This document shows, in pieces, positions 53,969 through 60,984 of a stretch of 64,000 bases of DNA; within the stretch, counting starts at the first letter, position 1; the number at the start of each line of letters is the position of its first letter. The position numbers and the translations under genes were made by a program. The stretch lies in assembly GCF_902459615.1 (NCBI RefSeq), contig NZ_CABPSA010000001.1, positions 124,001 through 188,000 on the forward strand, in the 5' to 3' direction. The notes under the pieces were generated by a model. It was given only the letters and a program-made list of their open reading frames with translations, made no database searches and had not been told where the DNA came from. This stretch comes from Pandoraea commovens. GTDB lineage: Bacteria; Pseudomonadota; Gammaproteobacteria; Burkholderiales; Burkholderiaceae.

Positions 53969-55528
53969 CTAAGCGCCCGAACGTCGTCCGAAGATCGCCC
54001 GGTCGCCAACCCAGACGAGCGCCATAGTCGCCCCCATGAGCGGGAAAACGCAGCCGAGCGCCACCATACCGGCGGTCCATCCGCGCATCGGCGGACGCGC
54101 CTGCGGGCGCGACGGCGCACCGAGCGCTCGTGCCGGACGGCGCATCCACCACATGATCGCGCCCGTCGCCGCCATGCCGAACAGTCCCATCGAAATGGCG
54201 GCACACAACCATTGATTGGCCACGCCGAAGTACCGGCCCATGTGCAGCGCGGTGCCGTACGAAACCGCCTGTGCAACGGCACCGTACGCGTTGTAATCGA
54301 TGTCGCGAAGTACGCGGCCGCTGTACTGATCGATGTGAATCGTGCGCTCGGCATTCGGGTCGGCGGGGAAGTACGACACGGTGTAGACGCCATCCGGACG
54401 CTTCGGTACGACGAGGCTATAGCCACTTTGCACACCCATACGCGAAGCAATGGCCATCACGTCGTCGACGGACAGCGCGCCTTCTGCGCGCAACGCAGCG
54501 GGTGACAGGCCTGCGTCACCCGGGGCACTGTGTTCGCTACCTCCGTTATGGGCTGCATGTTCGTCGGCCGCTCCCTTCGTGTCATGCACGGCATGGTTCA
54601 TGCCTGGCATGTTCGCCATTCCGGCCATTCCATCGGCACTTGCAGGCGGCGTCGACTGCGGGACCTTCGTGTTCCCCACGGCCCACGGAATCTGGGCGAT
54701 AGGCAGATCGTCCATCTTCATGGGCTTTGCGGGTGCCTGCGAGCGCACCGGTGCCTCGCCCCAGACACCGGACGGCGAGCCCATGCCGATCTTCGACGTC
54801 AGCACCTTGAACTGTGCGCCCCACGAGCCGGACCACGGCAGCCCCGACAGCACGAACGCCAGTCCACCGGCGGCGAGCCACAAGCCCGCGACGCCGTGCA
54901 GATTGCGCAGCAGCGCACGCCCGCGCAACTGTAAACGCGGCCGCAGCGCATTCGCCCACGTTGCGCCCGCACGCGGCCACCAGAGCGCGAGTCCGGTCAC
55001 GAGCATGACGAGTGTCCAGCACCCGGCCAGCTCCATGAGCAATTCGCCGGGCTTGCCTAGCATGAGCGAGCGATGCAACGCACGCGCCTGCGCCATCAGC
55101 CGGTGCTCGACGCTGAGCGTACCGAGCACTGCACCCGTGTAAGGATTCAGATAGACGCTCTCACGCTCGCCACCGGGCAGACGAAAGATGAATTCCGCAC
55201 TGCGCGTCGGATCGCGATTGACCTCGACGGAGCTGACTTTCGCGCCTGCGGGCAGCGCCGCCGCGGCGCGTTCCATCAGCGTCTGCTCGGCCAGACGCGG
55301 CTCGGTGGACGCCGCGACGATCAGCCGGTCGTGATAGAGCCAAGGTTCGATCTGCGGCTGAAAGACGTAAATCGTGCCGGTGATGGCGAGCACCATGAGC
55401 CAGGGCATGACGAAGAGACCGGCATAGAAGTGCCAGCGCCAGAGGGTGCGGTATTGGCCTGCGGCGGCCGTCGGTTGCGCTTCACGGGTGTGAGGCGTCT
55501 GTGAGTACGGCGGGTGAGAGGTCTGCAT
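53969..55528 (-). CDS. PepSY-associated transmembrane protein with Met/His-rich insert
   Basis: A 519-residue inner-membrane protein of the PepSY-TM (PiuB-like) family, often found with iron-siderophore uptake. TM1 is in LYAGLFVMPWLMVLAI (start YRTLWRWHFYAGLFVMPWLM), with further helices around 195-215 (LAGCWTLVMLVTGLALWW), 245-262, 450-475 and the C-terminus. Two PepSY-like segments are visible. Between them is an insert rich in Met and His (MAGMANMPGMNHAVHD, then ADEHAAHNGGSEHSAPG, about residues 305-345), of the kind that binds copper or other metals. The ATG at 55528 matches the family; the frame extends to 55636. It lies 141 bp after a DUF2946 gene. No TonB receptor accompanies it, so the metal and route are open. 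Confidence 0.85.
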   Translation of the reverse strand: MQTSHPPYSQTPHTREAQPTAAAGQYRTLWRWHFYAGLFVMPWLMVLAITGTIYVFQPQIEPWLYHDRLIVAASTEPRLAEQTLMERAAAALPAGAKVSSVEVNRDPTRSAEFIFRLPGGERESVYLNPYTGAVLGTLSVEHRLMAQARALHRSLMLGKPGELLMELAGCWTLVMLVTGLALWWPRAGATWANALRPRLQLRGRALLRNLHGVAGLWLAAGGLAFVLSGLPWSGSWGAQFKVLTSKIGMGSPSGVWGEAPVRSQAPAKPMKMDDLPIAQIPWAVGNTKVPQSTPPASADGMAGMANMPGMNHAVHDTKGAADEHAAHNGGSEHSAPGDAGLSPAALRAEGALSVDDVMAIASRMGVQSGYSLVVPKRPDGVYTVSYFPADPNAERTIHIDQYSGRVLRDIDYNAYGAVAQAVSYGTALHMGRYFGVANQWLCAAISMGLFGMAATGAIMWWMRRPARALGAPSRPQARPPMRGWTAGMVALGCVFPLMGATMALVWVGDRAIFGRRSGA

Positions 55529-55669
55529 GTTGTGACGATTCCGTCTCGTGTCGCCACTGCATGGCAGCGGCGCGCGCGTGCCGCTGGCGCAAGCGTCAGA
55601 CAGGCATTGGGCGCGAAAAGGGAGCGACGCCGTCACCGGGCGTGGCGAGGCATCGGACTGAACGCGAGA

Positions 55670-56104
55670 TCAGGAAACGGCAGGTGGGGCACGCGCAGGC
55701 GGCGTGTAAGCGAGTTGGGTGTTCGACGAAACGGCATCCGCGACCGGTCCGGCGCGTGCGATCCATGCGAACGAGATCGCACCGGCGAGCGCGGGCATGA
55801 CGAGCGGCGGATGATTGGCGAGCAGCGAACAGTAGCCGCAAAGGTCGCCCTGAGTCTCATGCGCGGCATGTGACATGCCCGCGCCGTGTGTCGCATCGTC
55901 ATGCCCGTGGGTCGTCGCTGCCACCAGCATGGCGGATGATGCGTGCGTGGCACCGTCGACGGTACAGAACGCGGCGTCCAGCACACGCGCCTGTCCGGCG
56001 CGATGCGCCGCAAGTCCCTGACTGACGATCGGCATGCAAATCGCCAGCCACATGGCGGCGAGGCCGAGCCATGCAGTGAGACGTTTGCGGGAAGACGATG
56101 TCAT
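55670..56104 (-). CDS. DUF2946 family protein
   Basis: A 144-residue small membrane or exported protein of the DUF2946 family, usually found beside metal-uptake genes. It has an N-terminal hydrophobic helix (AWLGLAAMWLAICMPIVSQG, about residues 11-30), a His/Asp/Met-rich stretch (THGHDDATHGAGMSHAAHE), and the conserved GDLCGYCSLLANHPPLV motif with a CxxC pair. The His-rich run and CxxC point to metal binding. It precedes the PepSY protein, whose insert is similarly His-rich. Just upstream of its ATG is a tandem 14-bp repeat. Confidence 0.82.
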   Translation of the reverse strand: MTSSSRKRLTAWLGLAAMWLAICMPIVSQGLAAHRAGQARVLDAAFCTVDGATHASSAMLVAATTHGHDDATHGAGMSHAAHETQGDLCGYCSLLANHPPLVMPALAGAISFAWIARAGPVADAVSSNTQLAYTPPARAPPAVS

Positions 56105-56107
56105 GCG

Positions 56108-56135
56108 TCAGTGGACCGTATTCAGTGGACCGTAG
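56108..56135. promoter_or_regulatory. Tandem 14-bp direct repeat before the DUF2946 start
   Basis: TCAGTGGACCGTA occurs twice back to back (56108-56120 and 56122-56134), identical except for the fourteenth base. It ends 4 bp from the start codon, where a ribosome-binding site would be, and no other Shine-Dalgarno sequence is seen. It could be a control site or a recent local duplication. Confidence 0.5.
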
Positions 56136-56183
56136 ATTGCGGTGGGCTGGGGCGCTAAAGCCGGAATGCTATCACGCGGGGCG

Positions 56184-57638
56184 TCAGATCATGCCTGCTG
56201 TGAGTGCCTTGAGGGTCGCAGCTGCGCGTGTAGAACAATCCAGCTTGCGGAAGATACTTTCGACGTGTGTGCGCACGGTGCTGGGGCTCAGGGCCAGCGC
56301 GCGGGCGGCTTCCTTGTTGCTCAGCCCTGCGCTGATTTGACGCAGCACGTCGATCTCACGCGGTGAGAGCAGCGAGGCGGTGCCCGGTGGCGTTGCGCGC
56401 GGGCGCACTGTTTGCCCCTGCGACGTCGCAACGACCGCCGCCACAATGTCCGCATCGAACTTTCCAGCGGCGGCGTCGCGTTCGATCAGTTCCACCGCCT
56501 CGTCGAACCTGTGGGCGGGGCGCCACGGACGCGTTGCCAGCAGCGCTTCGAACGCGACCGATGTAGCGAGGACACGTTGCGGCGTTGTCAGTGTCGAGCC
56601 GTCGACGCCACGGAAATAGCCGCTACCGTCCAGCCGCTCATAAGCGTAGGACGCAAGGTCGGCCACTTGCCGCAGCCCGTCGATCTGTTTGGCCGCACGC
56701 GCGCTCCAGTACGGGACGAGACGAACTTTCTCCCACTGATCGGCGGACAGCTTGCCGTCCGTCTCCCAGAGCCGGTTTGGCAGGGCTGCGCGGCCGATCC
56801 CGTGCAACAGGGCGGCCGAGCGCAATTGCGTCTGGACGTCGATGTCGAGGGCCACGCTTTGCGCCGTGCGCGACGCCAGATCTGCCGTGCGACGCGAGAA
56901 ACCGGCGAGCCACGGCAGCTTCAGTTCTGTGACATCCGCCAGCAGCGAGAGTGGCACGTCGGCGTGACGTTCAGGCTCGGCGAGTTGCCACGTGCCGGTA
57001 TCGGGATCGGCCGCGTCCAGCGCATCCAGCCAACGGTTTGCCTGACGCAAGGCAGCATCCACCAGCCGCGCGGGATACTTGGCGTCAGACTGACTGCGCA
57101 GGAAGGCGAGGGCGCTTTCGCGTCCATGAGCACGCGCCAGAATTTCGAGATCGCTCGCGACGTTGACGAAGAACACGGTCTCGGGAATCGCATCGCCATC
57201 GTGCCCGGCAGGCATGCCCTTACCGTCGAAGCGCTCGAAAACGTTGCGCAGCGCCTCGACCACGCGCGACGGCATGCCCATCGTCGCGGCGACGTCGCCC
57301 GACACTTCACAGTGAATCAGGGCCAACGGCACGATGAGCGATTGCGTTTGCGCGGAGAGCGGCGGCAGCGTCTGCGCCATCATGGCCTCGCGCGCGGCGA
57401 CGTCGTCGCCCAGCAATTCGGCAAAGCCACCGGCGTTCGCCGTACAGCCGGACCAGCGCAGCAGTGCCGTCGCGCGGGCATGATTCTGCGCGTCGAGGTC
57501 TGCACCGCATTCCTGCGCGAGCCAGCCAGCGAGGCAGGCGGCGCGGCGCGAGTGATCCGTCGAGCGGCCCATGCTGAGGTCGCCGATGAAGGCGAGCGCA
57601 AGAATCGCGTCGGTGAGGCCGGCGGTGCTCGATGACAT
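56184..57638 (-). CDS. Degenerate HD-GYP protein with LuxR-type DNA-binding domain
   Basis: A 484-residue cytoplasmic protein. Two HD-GYP-like lobes are seen (one ending ERFDGKGMPAGHDGD, the second AALLHGIGRAALPNRLWETD to YERLDGSGYFRGVDG). In the second, the hallmark HD becomes His-Gly (about residue 279) and the usual His before ERxDGSGY becomes Tyr (about 331). Metal-dependent c-di-GMP hydrolysis is therefore doubtful. The C-terminus (about 420-484) is a LuxR/FixJ helix-turn-helix (LLSPREIDVLRQISAGLSNK, ALSPSTVRTHVESIFRKLDC). It is probably a ligand-sensing transcription factor. It is divergent from the alpha/beta hydrolase at 57796 and may regulate it. Confidence 0.85.
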   Translation of the reverse strand: MSSSTAGLTDAILALAFIGDLSMGRSTDHSRRAACLAGWLAQECGADLDAQNHARATALLRWSGCTANAGGFAELLGDDVAAREAMMAQTLPPLSAQTQSLIVPLALIHCEVSGDVAATMGMPSRVVEALRNVFERFDGKGMPAGHDGDAIPETVFFVNVASDLEILARAHGRESALAFLRSQSDAKYPARLVDAALRQANRWLDALDAADPDTGTWQLAEPERHADVPLSLLADVTELKLPWLAGFSRRTADLASRTAQSVALDIDVQTQLRSAALLHGIGRAALPNRLWETDGKLSADQWEKVRLVPYWSARAAKQIDGLRQVADLASYAYERLDGSGYFRGVDGSTLTTPQRVLATSVAFEALLATRPWRPAHRFDEAVELIERDAAAGKFDADIVAAVVATSQGQTVRPRATPPGTASLLSPREIDVLRQISAGLSNKEAARALALSPSTVRTHVESIFRKLDCSTRAAATLKALTAGMI

Positions 57639-57795
57639 GTTGGACGTGGATGAGGGGCGCAAGGAAGGAGTCGCTATCGGTCATCAAGTGCCTGCATCGG
57701 TCGATCGTCCGATACCGGCTCGAGCGCGAGACGACGACACTGGCAACCAGTCGAGCCAACCTCGTGGCTCGTTTTCCCGAATCAAGGAGATTTCG

Positions 57796-58578
57796 ATGAA
57801 CCGCCATTCTACTCTCGCCGCCATGTTGCTTAGCGCCGGTTTGCTGGGCGCTGCCGCTTCCGCACACGCCGCCCCTGCGGCCACCGCCCGCGAAGGCGTG
57901 CCGTCCGTGGTGATCGTGCACGGTGCGTTCGCCGATGGCTCCGACTGGGCCAAGGTCGTCGCCATCCTTCAGGAAAAGGGTGTCCACGTGACGGCTGTGC
58001 AGAACCCGCTCGATTCGCTCTCCGGCGACGTCGCAGCCGCCACGCGCGCCATCGACAATCAACCGGGTAAAGTCGTGCTCGTCGGCCACTCGTGGGGCGG
58101 TGCAGTTATCACTGAAGCTGGCAACGACGACAAGGTCGCCAGCCTCGTCTACGTGTCCGCCTTCGCGCCGGACGCCGGTCAGTCGGTCGAAACGCTTTCG
58201 AAAGACCTGCCCAAGGCACCGGGCATCGATCACATCGTGGCCGACGCCAGCGGCTGGCTGAGCCTGCCCCCGGCCGATGTCGCCAAGTTCTTCGCGCAGG
58301 ACGTGCCCGCCAAGCAAGCGCGTGTGATGGCCGCAACGCAAGGCCCGATCAAGGGATCGGCGTTCGGCGACAAGATCAGCGTGGCGTCGTGGCACCAGAA
58401 GCCGTCTTGGTTCGTGATCAGCCAGAACGACCGCATGATCAACCCGGAAGCCCAGCGCATCATGGCCCGCACGATCGGTGCGAAGGTGACGGAGCTGCCG
58501 ACGAGCCACGTGCCGCAGCAGTCGCGTCCGGCCGACGTGGCGAAGGTGATTCTCGACGCGGTCGCCAGCGTCAAGTAA
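57796..58578 (+). CDS. Exported alpha/beta hydrolase
   Basis: A 260-residue secreted hydrolase. The ATG at 57796 has AAGGAG 8 nt upstream and starts a signal peptide (MLLSAGLLGAAASAHA). Catalytic features: VVIVHGAFADGSDW (oxyanion loop), nucleophile Ser in LVGHSWGGAVI, and a late His in LPTSHVPQQS; Asp is in ISQNDRMINP. It resembles small salicylate-esterase-like or RutD/YdeN-type hydrolases that lack metal. The substrate is unknown. It is divergent from the HD-GYP/LuxR regulator and is followed by a good terminator. Confidence 0.88.
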   Translation: MNRHSTLAAMLLSAGLLGAAASAHAAPAATAREGVPSVVIVHGAFADGSDWAKVVAILQEKGVHVTAVQNPLDSLSGDVAAATRAIDNQPGKVVLVGHSWGGAVITEAGNDDKVASLVYVSAFAPDAGQSVETLSKDLPKAPGIDHIVADASGWLSLPPADVAKFFAQDVPAKQARVMAATQGPIKGSAFGDKISVASWHQKPSWFVISQNDRMINPEAQRIMARTIGAKVTELPTSHVPQQSRPADVAKVILDAVASVK

Positions 58579-58630
58579 GACTTGTCGTCCGGTGTGACGG
58601 GGCGGCCAGCGCCGCTTCGTTCCTCGAATT

Positions 58631-58653
58631 ACCCTGGGAAACCGGGGTTTTTT
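58631..58653 (+). terminator. Intrinsic terminator after the first hydrolase
   Basis: A 7-bp stem with one G-T pair (ACCCTGG/CCGGGGT), a GAAA tetraloop and then TTTTT. It begins 53 bp after the hydrolase stop. Confidence 0.85.
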
Positions 58654-58671
58654 GAATCCGTATGTGTCACT

Positions 58672-58695
58672 TGTCCGGCCAGATACATTCGGACA
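58672..58695. promoter_or_regulatory. Inverted repeat TGTCCG-N12-CGGACA
   Basis: A perfect 6-bp inverted repeat with a 12-bp spacer, after the terminator and about 120-140 bp before the second hydrolase gene. Candidate operator; the binding protein is unknown. Confidence 0.4.
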
Positions 58696-58812
58696 TAAAC
58701 GACGATGAACTCGCCGATATAACTACGGGTAAGCGCTCGGCACGCACCGCAGGTGTGAGGTTGGAGCTACCCCCGGCAGCCGCCGGAATATCACTCAGAG
58801 AGGTCATCAGTC

Positions 58813-59850
58813 ATGTCGGATCCGGTCAATCTTCGCCGTCGTCGTCTTCTTGGCACCACGCTCGCAGGCGTCACGCTCGCCGAACTGGGGCTGTCGCAAC
58901 TGGCCAATGCGGCTTCGTCCGCCGGTGCGTCAGGTTCGGTCGGTGGTCACACGTCGTTCGAAGCGATCCGTCAGATCGACGCGGGCGACCTGAACGTCGG
59001 TTACGCCGAAGCCGGACCGAAGAATGGCAAGGTCGTCATCCTGCTGCACGGCTGGCCGTACGACATCTACAGCTATGTGGACGTTGCGCCGTTGCTGGCC
59101 GCCGCCGGTTACCGCGTGATCGTGCCGTACCTGCGCGGTTATGGCACGACGCTTCTGCTCTCGGCCAGCGCCCCGCGCAACGGTCAGCAAGCCGTGGTGG
59201 CGGCCGACATCATCGCCCTGATGGACGCGCTGAAGATCGATCAGGCCATTCTCGGCGGTTACGACTGGGGCGCACGCACGGCGAACATCGTCGCGGCCCT
59301 CTGGCCGGAGCGCGTGAAGGCGATGGTGTCCGTGAGCGGCTATCTGATCGGCAGCCAGGCGGGCAATGCGGTGCCGCTGCCGCCGCAAGCCGAATTGCAA
59401 TGGTGGTATCAGTTCTACTTCGCGACCGAGCGCGGTGCGAAGGGCTACGCCGCCAACACCGACGCGTTCAACAAGCTGATCTGGCAACTGGCTTCGCCGA
59501 AGTGGCAGTTCGACGACGCGACGTACGCGCGCTCGGCCGCTGCGTTCCATAACCCCGATCACGTGGACATCGTGATTCACAACTACCGCTGGCGTCTTGG
59601 CCTCGCGCAAGGCGAGGCGCGGTTCGATGCACTGGAAAAACGTCTCGCGACGGCCCCGGCGATCACCGTGCCCACGATCACGATGGAAGGCGATGCCAAC
59701 GGCGCGCCGCACCCGGCACCGGCAGCCTATGCGAAGAAGTTCACCGGAAAGTATCAGCACCGCGATATCGGCGGCGGCATCGGTCACAACCTGCCGCAGG
59801 AAGCCCCGAAGGCGTTCGCCGACGCGATTCTGGAAGTCGTTACGCTGTAA
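58813..59850 (+). CDS. Tat-exported alpha/beta hydrolase, epoxide hydrolase-like
   Basis: A 345-residue exported hydrolase with a twin-arginine signal (NLRRRRLLGTTLAGVTLAEL). The core starts VILLHGWPYDIYSYVDVAPL; the nucleophile is an Asp in LGGYDWGARTANIVAAL, as in epoxide hydrolases and haloalkane dehalogenases rather than esterases. A late His is in IGGGIGHNLPQEAP and an acidic residue in TMEGDANGAPH. The HGWP oxyanion motif (HGxP) fits epoxide hydrolases. Tat export of such an enzyme suggests it needs folding in the cytoplasm. It lies 234 bp after another hydrolase gene, behind its own terminator and operator-like repeat, so it is a separate unit. Confidence 0.88.
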   Translation: MSDPVNLRRRRLLGTTLAGVTLAELGLSQLANAASSAGASGSVGGHTSFEAIRQIDAGDLNVGYAEAGPKNGKVVILLHGWPYDIYSYVDVAPLLAAAGYRVIVPYLRGYGTTLLLSASAPRNGQQAVVAADIIALMDALKIDQAILGGYDWGARTANIVAALWPERVKAMVSVSGYLIGSQAGNAVPLPPQAELQWWYQFYFATERGAKGYAANTDAFNKLIWQLASPKWQFDDATYARSAAAFHNPDHVDIVIHNYRWRLGLAQGEARFDALEKRLATAPAITVPTITMEGDANGAPHPAPAAYAKKFTGKYQHRDIGGGIGHNLPQEAPKAFADAILEVVTL

Positions 59851-59858
59851 GGCGGCAC

Positions 59859-59898
59859 GGCTTCACCGTTTGGCCGATGGGTTGCCGACGGTGAAGCC
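59859..59898. terminator. Bidirectional hairpin between convergent genes
   Basis: An 11-bp perfect stem (GGCTTCACCGT/ACGGTGAAGCC) that can extend with a one-base bulge, around an 18-nt loop. It lies between the hydrolase stop and the stop of the convergent channel gene. Confidence 0.65.
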
Positions 59899-59917
59899 CG
59901 TGTGCGAAGCGTAGGGA

Positions 59918-60961
59918 TCAGAAGATCAGCGTCGCCGTCGCCATGAACGTCTTCGTGCTTTTGAGGCGGTTGGTGGCGGTGATCGTCGGCACCCAGCGCG
60001 CGGAAAACGACAACGGGTGCTTGCCGTCGATCTTGGTGTCGTAGGTGACGATCGGCCCCAATGCGAAGTCATGACCCCGGAAGCCGTTCAATTGATCGGC
60101 GGTCGGGCCGCTGTCACTGCCTAACTGCTGCGTCGTCCCCAAGACCAGCCCGATCCCCAGTCCGTTCGAGAACTTCTTCAGGCCCATGACATCGAGCGTG
60201 AAGAGCGGCGCGTTCTGGTAATCGGTCGCTGTGTTGCGCGTATAAAACTGCACACCGGCGATGACGTCGAACTCCAGCCCGTAGGACGGCACGAACTTCG
60301 TATAGGCGACCTGAGGAATGAACGTCCAGTTGTTCAGGCTAGGGTTCGCCAGTGCATTGGGATCATAACGGCCGGTCGGTGCCCAGATGGCGACCGAGAA
60401 CGACATGTGATCGGTCTGCGAGAAGTGGTAGCCAGCGATGATCGGGGTGAAGGTGATGTCGAATAGGTTCGATGCCGTCTGCGACGTACCGACCGAGTTG
60501 CCCCGGCCGCCGCTCAGCGTCGCTGTCGCTTTTGTCCACAGATACGGCAGCGTGAAGCTCGACGCGAAGTTCCACGCACCGGTGTCGGTCTTCCACGTCT
60601 TCATCAGTGTGGCGAGCGTGAACGACAGTTCACCGTTAAGCCCTAGCGACGTCGTGCCAGCAATCGGTGCCTGACGGCTGCCGCCGATGTTCCCGTCGAA
60701 ATAGATTTCCGCGAAATTGACCGCCCAGATCGGCTCCGGCGAGACGACGCCCGCATTCGGCTGCACGCCCGTGCCGCTGACCGGACGCCCGAGCGCACCT
60801 TCCGCGGCGTTGGCGTTCGGCGTGACGGCGGCCAGTGCGACGAGTGTCGCAGCGAACGCCAGAGGCGTGCGGTGGCGCCGGGCACGCGTGGCGGAAGCGC
60901 TGCGAGGCGACGAAGTAGGCGAGAGGCGCGATGGCAGCATGTTGTTGGCGTCGGGTGTCAT
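59918..60961 (-). CDS. Outer-membrane channel-like protein (MetA-pathway phenol degradation family)
   Basis: A 347-residue outer-membrane beta-barrel of the SphA/phenol MetA-degradation type (PF13557-like, from memory). Signal region about residues 28-53 (RTPLAFAATLVALAAVTPNA). Alternating amphipathic strands follow (IWAVNFAEIYFDGNIGG, FDITFTPIIAGYHFSQTDHM, FSVAIWAPTGRYDP, SFSARWVPTITATN), and the last residue is Phe, as in outer-membrane barrels. It may import hydrophobic or aromatic substrates. It starts 23 bp after the stop of the spermidine-synthase-like gene, so the two are co-transcribed, with an arylsulfatase upstream. Confidence 0.8.
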   Translation of the reverse strand: MTPDANNMLPSRLSPTSSPRSASATRARRHRTPLAFAATLVALAAVTPNANAAEGALGRPVSGTGVQPNAGVVSPEPIWAVNFAEIYFDGNIGGSRQAPIAGTTSLGLNGELSFTLATLMKTWKTDTGAWNFASSFTLPYLWTKATATLSGGRGNSVGTSQTASNLFDITFTPIIAGYHFSQTDHMSFSVAIWAPTGRYDPNALANPSLNNWTFIPQVAYTKFVPSYGLEFDVIAGVQFYTRNTATDYQNAPLFTLDVMGLKKFSNGLGIGLVLGTTQQLGSDSGPTADQLNGFRGHDFALGPIVTYDTKIDGKHPLSFSARWVPTITATNRLKSTKTFMATATLIF

Positions 60962-60984
60962 GAGTGGGAACGGCTGTCCGTGAC

